DNA of 8,074 bases from Spirochaetaceae bacterium (GTDB lineage Bacteria > Spirochaetota > Spirochaetia > SZUA-6 > Fen-1364). The stretch covers positions 1-8,074 of the forward strand of contig PLNO01000248.1 in NCBI GenBank assembly GCA_003141795.1, written 5' to 3'. Position 1 is the stretch's first letter. Each line of letters begins with the position of its first letter. The translations under genes were made by a program, and so were the position numbers. The notes under the pieces were generated by a model. It was not told the DNA's origin. It saw only the letters and a program-made list of their open reading frames with translations, and did no database searches. This document shows positions 1 through 7,049 of this stretch, piece after piece.

Positions 1-1
1 G

Positions 2-1306
2 GAGAGCACTCCCGCACGCGGAGCAGTGGAGAGCCGGGCGGACGCCCTGAAGTGCGCAGAGCTCTTCCGGTCCAAAAGGGACGCGATCGACGGGATCATC
101 GTGAGCCTGCCGAACTTCGGAGACGAAACGGGCATCATCGAGGCGCTCCAGGGCGGCGGGCTTCCGGTCCCCGTTCTCGTCCACGCTGCCGATGACGACG
201 TGGACAAGGTCGACGTGACGCACCGGCGCGATGCATTCTGCGGAAAGCTCTCCGTTTGCAGCAATCTGCGGCAGTACGGGATCCAATGGACTGACACGAC
301 GGAGCACACGTGCAGGGTCGAAAGCCCCGAGCTCGCCGCTGACATCGAACGCTTCGCCCGGATCTGCCGGATCGTCAGGGGCGTAAGGGGCGCCCGCATC
401 GGTGCGATCGGAGCGCGACCTGCTGCGTTTCAAACCGTGCGATTCTCCGAAAAGATCTTCCAGACATCCGGCATCACGGTCGTGCCTGTCGATCTCTCGG
501 TCGTGCTCGCCGCGGCTGAAGGGATCACGGACAGCTCCGAAGAAGTGCGGGAGAAGCTCACGGCGATCCGCGCCTATGGCAGCATTCCTTCGCGCATACC
601 TCAGGCAAGCGTCGTGAAGCAGGCGAAACTCTCCGTGGTGATCGAACGGTGGATGGACGAGAACGGGTGCGTCGCATCGGCCATCCAGTGCTGGGACAGC
701 GTCCAGAAGAACTACGGGTGCGCCACCTGTCTCACCATGAGCATGATGGGGGAGCAGAGACGCATGCCCGGCGCCTGCGAGGTCGACGTGAGCGGCGCCG
801 TGTCGATGTACGTCCTCACCCTCGCCACGGGCGGAGCCTCCGCGCTCCTGGATTGGAACAACAACTACGGCGCGGACAGGGAAAAATGTGTCAACACGCA
901 TTGCAGCAACTTCCCCCGAAGCTTCATGGGCGGTGACATCGAAATCTCCGAGCTCGATATCCTGGGCGCGACGCTCGGGCGGGAACGTTGTTTCGGAGCG
1001 ATCAAAGGAAAGGTCGCCAAAGGGTCGATGACCGCCTTCCGCATCGAGACCGATGACGTGACGGGCAGGATGCGGGGATATGTCGCTGAGGGGCAGTTCA
1101 CCGATGACCCGTTCCCCATGGATGGAGGGGTTGCCGTATGCGCCGTGAGAGATTTGCGCGGCCTCCTGCGGCACATCTCTTCCAACGGCTTCGCGCACCA
1201 TGTCGCCATGGTGCGCTCGCACTGCGCTGAGTCGGTCCTCGAGGCGACCACGCGGTATCTCGGGTGGGACGTCTACGCGCACGGAGCGGAAGGCGTACAA
1301 CGATGA
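2..1306 (+). CDS. L-fucose/L-arabinose isomerase-family protein, 5' end cut by window edge
   Basis: The reading frame is open to the left edge (bases 2-25 code ESTPARGA) and 434 residues are visible. A GTG at 26 is possible as a start, but the fold would lack its first strand, so I take the gene to begin upstream. The family interconverts aldoses and ketoses with a divalent metal in the cytoplasm. Visible family features are the N-terminal alpha/beta region with DAFCGKLSVCSNL, a second Rossmann-like segment (RIGAIGARPAAFQTVRF), then a C-terminal domain with PGACEVDVSG (about 769-795), LLDWNN (about 844-861), a THC motif (about 895) and HHVAMVRSH near the end. By analogy with FucI, the Glu of ACE, the Asp of LLDW and a C-terminal His are the likely metal/catalytic residues; this is inferred, not aligned. 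The protein is Cys-rich around CATC (about 720-730). Its stop overlaps the next start as ATGA. Substrate unknown: a pentose, deoxyhexose or modified sugar. Confidence 0.82.
   Translation, partial: ESTPARGAVESRADALKCAELFRSKRDAIDGIIVSLPNFGDETGIIEALQGGGLPVPVLVHAADDDVDKVDVTHRRDAFCGKLSVCSNLRQYGIQWTDTTEHTCRVESPELAADIERFARICRIVRGVRGARIGAIGARPAAFQTVRFSEKIFQTSGITVVPVDLSVVLAAAEGITDSSEEVREKLTAIRAYGSIPSRIPQASVVKQAKLSVVIERWMDENGCVASAIQCWDSVQKNYGCATCLTMSMMGEQRRMPGACEVDVSGAVSMYVLTLATGGASALLDWNNNYGADREKCVNTHCSNFPRSFMGGDIEISELDILGATLGRERCFGAIKGKVAKGSMTAFRIETDDVTGRMRGYVAEGQFTDDPFPMDGGVAVCAVRDLRGLLRHISSNGFAHHVAMVRSHCAESVLEATTRYLGWDVYAHGAEGVQR
1288..1293 (+). promoter_or_regulatory. Ribosome binding site for the transketolase N-terminal subunit
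   Basis: GGAAGG lies 9 bases before ATG 1303, inside the end of the isomerase gene. Together with the ATGA overlap it supports ATG 1303 over the in-frame GTG at 1264, which would add a 13-residue Arg-rich stretch unlike the family. Confidence 0.6.
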
Positions 1307-2154
1307 ACGGGGGGAGTGAGGGCTGCCTGGAGAACCCCTTCGGCCTCGCCCCGGCTGAGGTGGAAGCGAAAGCGCGGGAGATCAGGAAAAAGATCATCCT
1401 CATGAACTCGCACGCAGGACAGGGGCATACGGGGGCGGACCTGTCGGAGACGGACATCCTGGCCACGCTCTTCTTCAACGTCATGCACTACACGCCCGAT
1501 CAGCCTGACGATCCGTACCGCGACAGGTTCATCCTCAGCAAGGGACACGGCGTGGGCGGGATGTATTGCACGTTCGCGGAGGCGGGCATCATCAGCCCCG
1601 CCCTTCTCGACACCTACCTCCAATTCGACTCTCCGCTGCCGGGTCACCCCGTGCGCCAGAAGACCCCTTTCGTGGAGATCAACACGGGAGCCCTCGGGCA
1701 CGGTCTATCGGTGGGTGTCGGGCTCGCCTTGAGCGCCGTGATGCGGAACAGGGACTTTCGCGTCTTCGTCCTGCTGGGCGACGGGGAGATGCAGGAGGGC
1801 TCGAACTGGGAAGCCCTGATGAGCGCCGCGCACTTCAAGCTGGGCAACCTCGTGGCGATCGTGGACAGGAACACGCTCCAGCTCGCCGACCGCACGGAGA
1901 CGATCATGGCGCTGGAGCCGCTCGCCGAAAAGCTCACGGCATTCGGCTTCGACACCGTCGAGGTCGACGGAAACGACCCGCGGAAACTGATAAGCATGTT
2001 CAATGCGATTGATCCTCATGCAACCCGCCCTCACGCGGTGATAGCGCGGACGATCAAGGGCAAGGGTGTTTCTTTCATCGAAGACCAGCCCGCGTGGCAT
2101 CACAAGATTCCGGTGGGCGACCAGGTCCGTCAGGCAATCGAGGAATTGGAATGA
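1303..2154 (+). CDS. Transketolase, N-terminal (thiamine diphosphate pyrophosphate-binding) subunit
   Basis: At 283 residues this is the usual size for the first half of a split transketolase. It binds the diphosphate of thiamine diphosphate and Mg2+, and works only with the C-terminal subunit encoded next. Motifs in order: HAGQGHTGADLS (38-49), ILSKGHG (77-83), SPLPGHP (110-116), the loop GALGHGLSVGVGLAL (129-143), and the cofactor motif GDGE at 159-162 running through SNWEA to DRN at 188-190. A WHHK motif sits at 266-269. All expected cofactor and phosphate-binding histidine positions appear filled. Start ATG 1303 overlaps the preceding TGA, so translation is probably coupled. The protein should transfer a two-carbon ketol unit between sugar phosphates. 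The neighbouring isomerase and kinase suggest a dedicated catabolic substrate rather than the general pentose phosphate pathway, but the sequence alone does not settle this. Confidence 0.93.
   Translation: MNGGSEGCLENPFGLAPAEVEAKAREIRKKIILMNSHAGQGHTGADLSETDILATLFFNVMHYTPDQPDDPYRDRFILSKGHGVGGMYCTFAEAGIISPALLDTYLQFDSPLPGHPVRQKTPFVEINTGALGHGLSVGVGLALSAVMRNRDFRVFVLLGDGEMQEGSNWEALMSAAHFKLGNLVAIVDRNTLQLADRTETIMALEPLAEKLTAFGFDTVEVDGNDPRKLISMFNAIDPHATRPHAVIARTIKGKGVSFIEDQPAWHHKIPVGDQVRQAIEELE
2140..2144 (+). promoter_or_regulatory. Ribosome binding site for the transketolase C-terminal subunit
   Basis: GAGGA lies 6 bases before ATG 2151, inside the end of the N-terminal subunit gene. It supports ATG 2151 over an in-frame GTG at 2094, which would cause a 61-base overlap and add 19 residues outside the fold. 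Confidence 0.65.
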
Positions 2155-3125
2155 CGACATCATCCGAAACCCGTGATCTCCGCGAGGCGGCGGTCGACGC
2201 CCTGGTGAAGGGCGTCGAAAAGGACCTCGATATCGTCGTCCTCGTAAGCGATTCCACCAGCACCGCATCGATCGGCCCTTTCAAGGAGCGCTTCCCCCGA
2301 CGCCTCGTCAACGTGGGGATCGCGGAGCAGAACCTCCTCGGCATCGCCGCCGGTCTCTCCCGCGGCGGCTTCATCGCCGTCACGGCGAACGCCGCGTGCT
2401 TCCTCGTCTCCCGATCGTGCGAACAGCTGAAAACCGACGTCTGCTACTCCGACACCAATGTGAAGCTGCTCGGATTGAACGCAGGGGTCGCCTACGGCCC
2501 CCTGGCCAGCACGCACCATGCCATCAACGACATCGCGGTCATGCGCAGCATGGGAAACATCCTCATCTTCGCCCCCTGTGATGCAGTCGAAGCCTTCGGG
2601 GCCGTCACCGCTGCACTCTCCCACGTCGGTCCCGTCTATGTCAGGCTTGACAACGCGAAGCTCCCCGTCTTCCACGCCCCGGACTACAGGTTCAGCCCAG
2701 GGGCCGTCGATCTGCTCGCGCCTGGTGCTGACGTCATGATCTTCGCGATGGGATCGGTCGTGCAGGAAGCGATGAATGCCCGCGAGATGCTGTCCCAGGA
2801 GGGTGTGAGTGCAGGTGTGGCGAACGTCTCGTCCCTGCGTCCCGTGGATCGCAACGAGATCGTGCGGCTCGCTCGGTCCTCGGGCGCCGTCATCACCGTG
2901 GAGGAACATTCGCTCTGCGGCGGTCTCGGCTCTCTCGTGTCGGAGACGCTCGCCGAATGCGGCGCTGGCGTGAAAATCGTCCGCCTCGGTTTTCCGGAAG
3001 GCGAGTTCGCGAAGTGTGGGCCCCGATCCGAAATACGAAAGCACTACGGAATTGATTCCGACGGGATACGGAGGTCCGCTCTTCGCATGAGCGAGAAAAA
3101 GGGGACGCCATGCCGAGAAACCTGA
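2151..3125 (+). CDS. Transketolase, C-terminal (pyrimidine-binding and swivel) subunit
   Basis: The product has 324 residues and is the partner of the preceding subunit; the two make the active site together. VNVGIAEQNLLGIAAGLS (53-70) carries the glutamate (E59) that activates the aminopyrimidine of thiamine diphosphate. The pyrimidine domain continues through CFLVSRSCEQLK (83-94) and THHAINDIAVMR (121-132). The C-terminal swivel domain starts near 190 and includes VEEHSLCGGLGS (250-261). Two positions differ from what I recall for ordinary split transketolases: the usual EDI after the TH motif is NDI here (N126), and the usual PN in the next loop is GN. Both lie near the substrate channel and may mark altered specificity (inference). 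The start overlaps the previous stop by ATGA, and the 3' end overlaps the kinase gene by 16 bases. Confidence 0.93.
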   Translation: MTTSSETRDLREAAVDALVKGVEKDLDIVVLVSDSTSTASIGPFKERFPRRLVNVGIAEQNLLGIAAGLSRGGFIAVTANAACFLVSRSCEQLKTDVCYSDTNVKLLGLNAGVAYGPLASTHHAINDIAVMRSMGNILIFAPCDAVEAFGAVTAALSHVGPVYVRLDNAKLPVFHAPDYRFSPGAVDLLAPGADVMIFAMGSVVQEAMNAREMLSQEGVSAGVANVSSLRPVDRNEIVRLARSSGAVITVEEHSLCGGLGSLVSETLAECGAGVKIVRLGFPEGEFAKCGPRSEIRKHYGIDSDGIRRSALRMSEKKGTPCRET

Positions 3126-4600
3126 TCCTCGCGATAGACCAGGGTACGAGCGGAACGAAGACGTCTATCTTCGATCCCCAGGGCAGGATCGTTGCGTCGG
3201 CTGCCGTTGGTCTTGATATCTTCTTCCCGAAGCCGGGATTCGTCGAGCAGGACCCACGCGCCATCTACCAGAACGTCATTCAATCTCTGAGGTCATGCCT
3301 GGCCCGGTTCAAAGACAAAGGCGGAAATCCTGCGGACATCGCCGTGGGAGGGCTCACCAACCAGCGTGAGACGTTTCTCTTATGGGATGAAGACGGTGAG
3401 CCGCTGTCGAGCGCGGTGAGCTGGCAGTGCGCTCGATCCGCTGCCATCTGCCGGAAGCTCGTCGACGAGGGAATGGAGCAGGAGATCGGGAGGATCACGG
3501 GCCTGCGGATCAACCCGTACTTCTCGGGCACGAAGCTCCTCTGGCTGATGGAGAATGATCCGAAGATCGCTGCCGCCGTCCGATCGGGTGCGGCGCTCTT
3601 CGGAACCGTCGACACATGGCTTCTGTACAGGCTCACGGGAGGCAGGGTCTACGCGACGGACTATACGAATGCTTCTAGGACTCTCCTCTTCAACATCGAT
3701 CGGCTCTGCTGGGACGTCGATCTCCTCCATCACTGGGGGCTGGACCGACTTCGACTGCCCGCCCTGCACCCCTCCCAGTATTCCTACGGCGAGACGGACT
3801 TCGACGGAACGCTTCCCATGCCTGTCGCCATCGGTTCCGTCATCGGCGATTCGCACGCGGCGGCATTCGGCGAACGCTGCCTCACCGCCGGCAGCGTCAA
3901 GGCGACGGTGGGAACAGGATCCTCCATCCTCATGAGCGTGGGCCCGCGGCGTGCCCCCGCCGACTGCGGGATGATCTCGACGATCTGCTGGAGCACGACG
4001 CAGCACGTCGAGTACGCGCTGGAGGGGATCATCATAAGCGCCGGCTCGACGATCGCCTGGCTCCGCGATCAGGTGGGGCTTTTTGCCGGGAGCGATGACA
4101 CGGAAGCCATGTCCCGGAAGGCGGGCGACAATGGGGGGGTCTACATCGTCCCCGCGTTCAGCGGCATGGGCGCTCCCTACTGGAGGACCGATCTCAGGGC
4201 AAGCATCAAGGGCCTCAGCTTCGCGAGCACACGGGACCATATCGCCCGGGCGGCGCTGGAATCCATTCCCTTCCAGATCGCGATGGTCCTCGAGTCGATG
4301 AGGCGCGCCAGTGGGGTGGACCCCGAGGAATTGAAGATCGACGGGGGAATCACGTCGAACGCCTTCGTGATGCAATTCCTTGCGGATCTGCTGGACATTC
4401 CCGTCGTCAATGACGGCATTGCGGAGGTGTCCGCCCTCGGGGCGGCTCTGCTCGCCGGCCTTTCGGCGGGTCTGTACCGAGGGCTCGACGACTTCACCGA
4501 TCTCCCCGTTTCGTCCCGCAGGTATGTCGCGGAACCTGGAAGCGATACGGCGCGGCTCCGCTATGCGGAGTGGAAAAGCATCATGGAGGGAGCCTCGTAA
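3110..4600 (+). CDS. FGGY-family carbohydrate kinase, glycerol kinase-like
   Basis: At 496 residues this is full length for the family, which phosphorylates a polyol or sugar with ATP in the cytoplasm. The N-terminal phosphate loop is AIDQGTSGTK (8-17). Substrate-side residues match glycerol kinase positions in part: GLTNQRET with R86 and E87, W105, NPYFSGTK with Y137, and GDSHAA with the expected catalytic base D247. The ATP-side motifs are KATVGTGSS (264-272), PAFSGMGAPYW (348-358) and DGGITSNAFVMQ (411-422). Glycerol kinase normally has Gln directly after the catalytic Asp; here it is Ser (S248), and the following motif is GTGSS, so glycerol is not assured. The operon partners suggest a ketose or branched ketose as substrate. 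LsrK-like AI-2 kinase looks unlikely because the glycerol kinase motifs are much closer. A GGGGA ribosome site sits 5 bases before ATG 3110. Confidence 0.9.
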   Translation: MPRNLILAIDQGTSGTKTSIFDPQGRIVASAAVGLDIFFPKPGFVEQDPRAIYQNVIQSLRSCLARFKDKGGNPADIAVGGLTNQRETFLLWDEDGEPLSSAVSWQCARSAAICRKLVDEGMEQEIGRITGLRINPYFSGTKLLWLMENDPKIAAAVRSGAALFGTVDTWLLYRLTGGRVYATDYTNASRTLLFNIDRLCWDVDLLHHWGLDRLRLPALHPSQYSYGETDFDGTLPMPVAIGSVIGDSHAAAFGERCLTAGSVKATVGTGSSILMSVGPRRAPADCGMISTICWSTTQHVEYALEGIIISAGSTIAWLRDQVGLFAGSDDTEAMSRKAGDNGGVYIVPAFSGMGAPYWRTDLRASIKGLSFASTRDHIARAALESIPFQIAMVLESMRRASGVDPEELKIDGGITSNAFVMQFLADLLDIPVVNDGIAEVSALGAALLAGLSAGLYRGLDDFTDLPVSSRRYVAEPGSDTARLRYAEWKSIMEGAS

Positions 4601-4609
4601 AGCGGGGCT
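4591..4609. terminator. Stem-loop at the junction of the convergent clusters, possible bidirectional terminator
   Basis: Bases 4591-4597 (agcctcg) pair with 4603-4609 (cggggct) around a 5-base loop, giving seven pairs including one G-T. The hairpin includes the kinase stop codon and the last base pairs of the opposing gene's stop. A longer, looser inverted repeat of 9 bases surrounds it: 4564-4572 (tgcggagtg) and 4611-4619 (cactccgca). There is no clear T-tract on either strand, so a classic intrinsic terminator is not shown. The position exactly between two converging operons is the main argument for it. Confidence 0.35.
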
Positions 4610-6314
4610 ACACTCCGCAGCAGGCACCGGGAGCCGACGGGGTTCCCGAATCCACCGTTTTGAAGCCCCCGAGGGCTTCCACCATCATGTACCCACCGGT
4701 GAGGTTCCGCACTTCCTTGAAGCCTTTCTCCCGCAGGATGCGCAGGGCAAGATGTGCGCGGAACCCGGATTTGCAGTGAACGATGATGGGACGGCTTCGA
4801 GGGACCTCGTCGACGACCTCGCGAAGCTCATCCAGCGGGAAGTTCAGCGCCCCCTCGAGATGCGACGATTCGAACTCCGCCGGCGTCCGTACGTCCAGCA
4901 CGTAGTACTTCTGGCTGCTGCGCTCATCAGCGAGGATTTCCTGCAGCTCACGGACACCGATCAGCGGGCTGAACCCTGTAACGTCATTGAAGGCCACGAA
5001 ACCCGCCTGATTGACAGGGTCGTTGGCAGAGGAGAAAGGCGGTGCATACGAAAGGTCGAGCTCCGCCATCTCTCCCACGGTCATCGACCGGCTGAGCGCG
5101 ACTGAAAGAACGTCGATGCGCTTCTCCACCCCCTCCTCACCGATGGCCTGCGCCCCGAGAAGACGGGAGGTCGCCCGATCGTAGACGACCTTTATGACCA
5201 TCTCCTTCGCGCCCGGATAGTACCCGGCATGGTGGTCTTTCACGACGACGGCCACACCGGTGTCGAAACCGGCGCTGATGGCCGCGGTCTCCGTGAGGCC
5301 GGTGAAGGCCACCACCGTGTCGAAGACCCTCACGACCCCCGTCCCGAAGCCGCCTGAATACTTCATCTGGATGCCGAGAGCGTTCGAGGCTGCGATGCGG
5401 CCCTGACGATTGGCCGGCCCGGCGAGGGGAATCCGCACCTTTCGTCCCGTGACCCTCTGAACGACCTCGACCATGTCGCCTGCGGCATAGATCGAAGGAT
5501 CGGAGGTCCTCATGCACTCATCGACGACGAGCCCGCCCGAGCGGCCGACCTCGAGGCCCGCCGAGCTTGCCAGCGCGAGGTTCGCCTTCGCCCCGATCGA
5601 GAGGAGGACACAGTCAGCGGGCACCCGCGTGCCGTCGGACAGCTCCACCTGCCGTTCCGCTTCGAGGATGCGGCTCAGCCCGCTTCCCGTCATGACACGG
5701 ACACCGTGGGAGGTGAGCCGCTTCGCAATCGACGCGCCGAGCTCCGGGTCGAGCTGCGGCATCACCGTCGGCTGCATTTCCACGACCGTCGTCGAAACGC
5801 CACGGCGCGAGAGGGCTTCGGTTGCCTCCATGCCGATGAATCCGCCGCCGACAACGACTGCGGTTTTCGGCGAATGGCCTTCAAGGAAGGATTCCAGGCG
5901 GTCCATGTCTGAAAGCGTCCAGAGCGTGAAGACATTGGATGAGGCAACGCCGGGAATATCCGGGACGATCGGCATGCTCCCCTGGGCCAGGATCAGCGCG
6001 TCGTACCCGAGCTGCGATTGCCCGGCGGGACCCGTGACGCTCAGCAGCTTCTTGTCGCGATCGATGCCGGTCGCCTCGGTTTCGGTCAAGACGTGGACAC
6101 GATACCGCTTGAGGAAGCCCGCGGGTGTCTGCAGCAGGAGCTTCGAACGCTTCTCGATGTCCCGCGAAATGTAGTAGGGCAATCCGCAGTTCGCGAAGGA
6201 GACATCCTTGCCCCGCTCGATGATCGTTATCTCCGCCTCTTCGCTGATGCGCCGGGCACGAGCAGCCGCTGTCGCACCCGCTGCGACCCCGCCGACGATG
6301 AGTATTCGTTTCAT
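4608..6314 (-). CDS. CoA-disulfide reductase fused to a C-terminal rhodanese domain
   Basis: The product has 568 residues and belongs to the pyridine nucleotide-disulfide oxidoreductases of the CoA-disulfide/persulfide reductase type. It has an FAD Rossmann motif GGVAAGATAAARARR (8-22), the single redox cysteine in SFANCGLPYY (C43), and an NAD(P)H motif VVVGGGFIGMEATEAL (153-168). IYAAGDMVEV, the second FAD contact, comes near residue 285, followed by the dimerisation domain. The rhodanese domain occupies about 465-550, with VLDVRTPAEF and the active loop CKSGFR starting at C514. Known relatives reduce CoA disulfide, CoA persulfide or polysulfide with NAD(P)H and move sulfane sulfur. The last residues carry a vicinal cysteine pair (C565-C566), which is unusual. 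An AAGGAG site (6320-6325) lies 5 bases from the ATG. It is last in the leftward cluster, 21 bases after the aldolase gene. Confidence 0.92.
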   Translation of the reverse strand: MKRILIVGGVAAGATAAARARRISEEAEITIIERGKDVSFANCGLPYYISRDIEKRSKLLLQTPAGFLKRYRVHVLTETEATGIDRDKKLLSVTGPAGQSQLGYDALILAQGSMPIVPDIPGVASSNVFTLWTLSDMDRLESFLEGHSPKTAVVVGGGFIGMEATEALSRRGVSTTVVEMQPTVMPQLDPELGASIAKRLTSHGVRVMTGSGLSRILEAERQVELSDGTRVPADCVLLSIGAKANLALASSAGLEVGRSGGLVVDECMRTSDPSIYAAGDMVEVVQRVTGRKVRIPLAGPANRQGRIAASNALGIQMKYSGGFGTGVVRVFDTVVAFTGLTETAAISAGFDTGVAVVVKDHHAGYYPGAKEMVIKVVYDRATSRLLGAQAIGEEGVEKRIDVLSVALSRSMTVGEMAELDLSYAPPFSSANDPVNQAGFVAFNDVTGFSPLIGVRELQEILADERSSQKYYVLDVRTPAEFESSHLEGALNFPLDELREVVDEVPRSRPIIVHCKSGFRAHLALRILREKGFKEVRNLTGGYMMVEALGGFKTVDSGTPSAPGACCGV

Positions 6315-6319
6315 GTCCG

Positions 6320-6325
6320 CTCCTT
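6320..6325 (-). promoter_or_regulatory. Ribosome binding site for the CoA-disulfide reductase gene
   Basis: AAGGAG on the minus strand lies 5 bases before the ATG at 6314-6312. It is the strongest Shine-Dalgarno match in the window and fixes this start, which places the FAD motif at the normal distance from the N-terminus. Confidence 0.75.
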
Positions 6326-6335
6326 GAAGACCCTG

Positions 6336-7049
6336 TTATCCGAAGAACAATTCCTCGACCGAGCTCACCGAACCAGGCGCGCCGATGACCGGAAGCTTTC
6401 TCGTGCGCCGCGTGTTTTCAAGCTGCCGCACCTGCTCGTGGGTGAGCTCGGTGATCTTTCCGATCGCCAGAGCCTGCAGAATGGAGATCGCCGTCACCTC
6501 GAGGATGTCGACGAGGTCCAGGGTGCGCGCGATGCCGCCCGGGCTCAGGATGACGAGACCGTGGTTCGCCATGAGAAACGCGTTGTACTTCTTCAAATAA
6601 GGAAGAAAATTATCGGCGAGCTGCTGCGTCAGCGGCTCACCGTAGGGAACGACCGGCACCGGCCCGACCTCGATGGCCGTCTCAGGGAAGACGGGCCGCA
6701 TGAGCCAGTTCTTTCCCTTGCGGATCGCGAATGCGTTGGTGTAGGTCGGATGACAGTGAATGACCGCTTTGATGTCCGGCCTGTCGCGGTAGAAGTTGAG
6801 GTACATCGGGGTCTCTCCCGTCGGCTCCCGCGTTCCTTCGACCGTCTTTCCCTTCAGATCGATGAACACGAGATCCTTGTCCGTCAGGCTCCCCTTGTAC
6901 ACGCGCGTCGGTGTGATGAGAACGAGGTCGTCCTCGAGCCGCAGGGAGAGGTTCCCCCCGTGGCTCGTGACGTACATCCTCTGGCTCAGGGTGTGGCACA
7001 CCTTCAGGAACTCCGCCACTTCGGATTCGTATTTCTGGATCAGACCCAT
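6336..7049 (-). CDS. Class II aldolase/adducin-family protein (sugar-phosphate aldolase or epimerase)
   Basis: The product has 237 residues, close to the usual size for fuculose-phosphate aldolase and ribulose-phosphate 4-epimerase relatives. SHGGNLS (29-35) is the N-terminal substrate-phosphate loop. GETPMYLNFY carries E79, and IHCHPTY carries H98 and H100, with H163 in ANHGLV; these match the FucA residues E73, H92, H94 and H155, so the Zn2+ site and the catalytic acid/base look intact. The position that I align with the catalytic Tyr113 of FucA appears to be Phe (F121), so the exact reaction is uncertain. A member acting as an aldolase would release dihydroxyacetone phosphate and an aldehyde. 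The start ATG directly follows the stop of the LsrF homologue (TGAATG), with AAAGGGGC upstream, so translation is probably coupled. Deoxy-sugar phosphate aldolase is one option; a 4-epimerase is another. Confidence 0.88.
   Translation of the reverse strand: MGLIQKYESEVAEFLKVCHTLSQRMYVTSHGGNLSLRLEDDLVLITPTRVYKGSLTDKDLVFIDLKGKTVEGTREPTGETPMYLNFYRDRPDIKAVIHCHPTYTNAFAIRKGKNWLMRPVFPETAIEVGPVPVVPYGEPLTQQLADNFLPYLKKYNAFLMANHGLVILSPGGIARTLDLVDILEVTAISILQALAIGKITELTHEQVRQLENTRRTRKLPVIGAPGSVSSVEELFFG

Noticed and set aside
2160..3044. A 294-codon open frame on the minus strand, antisense to the transketolase C-terminal subunit
   Set aside because: No motif, biased composition, and the opposite strand codes a complete conserved subunit.
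1303..3125. A single transketolase gene broken by frameshift
   Set aside because: Both halves have their own ribosome site and start codon, the junction is a clean ATGA overlap, and split transketolases are a well-known form.
3110..4600. LsrK-type AI-2 kinase, suggested by the nearby LsrF homologue
   Set aside because: The kinase carries glycerol kinase-type motifs (GLTNQRET, NPYFSGTK, GMGAPYW) that LsrK lacks as I recall it, and it belongs to the opposite operon.
3380..4627. A 415-codon open frame on the minus strand, antisense to the FGGY kinase
   Set aside because: Low-complexity Arg/Gly/Pro/His composition and full overlap with a well-conserved kinase mark it as a shadow frame.
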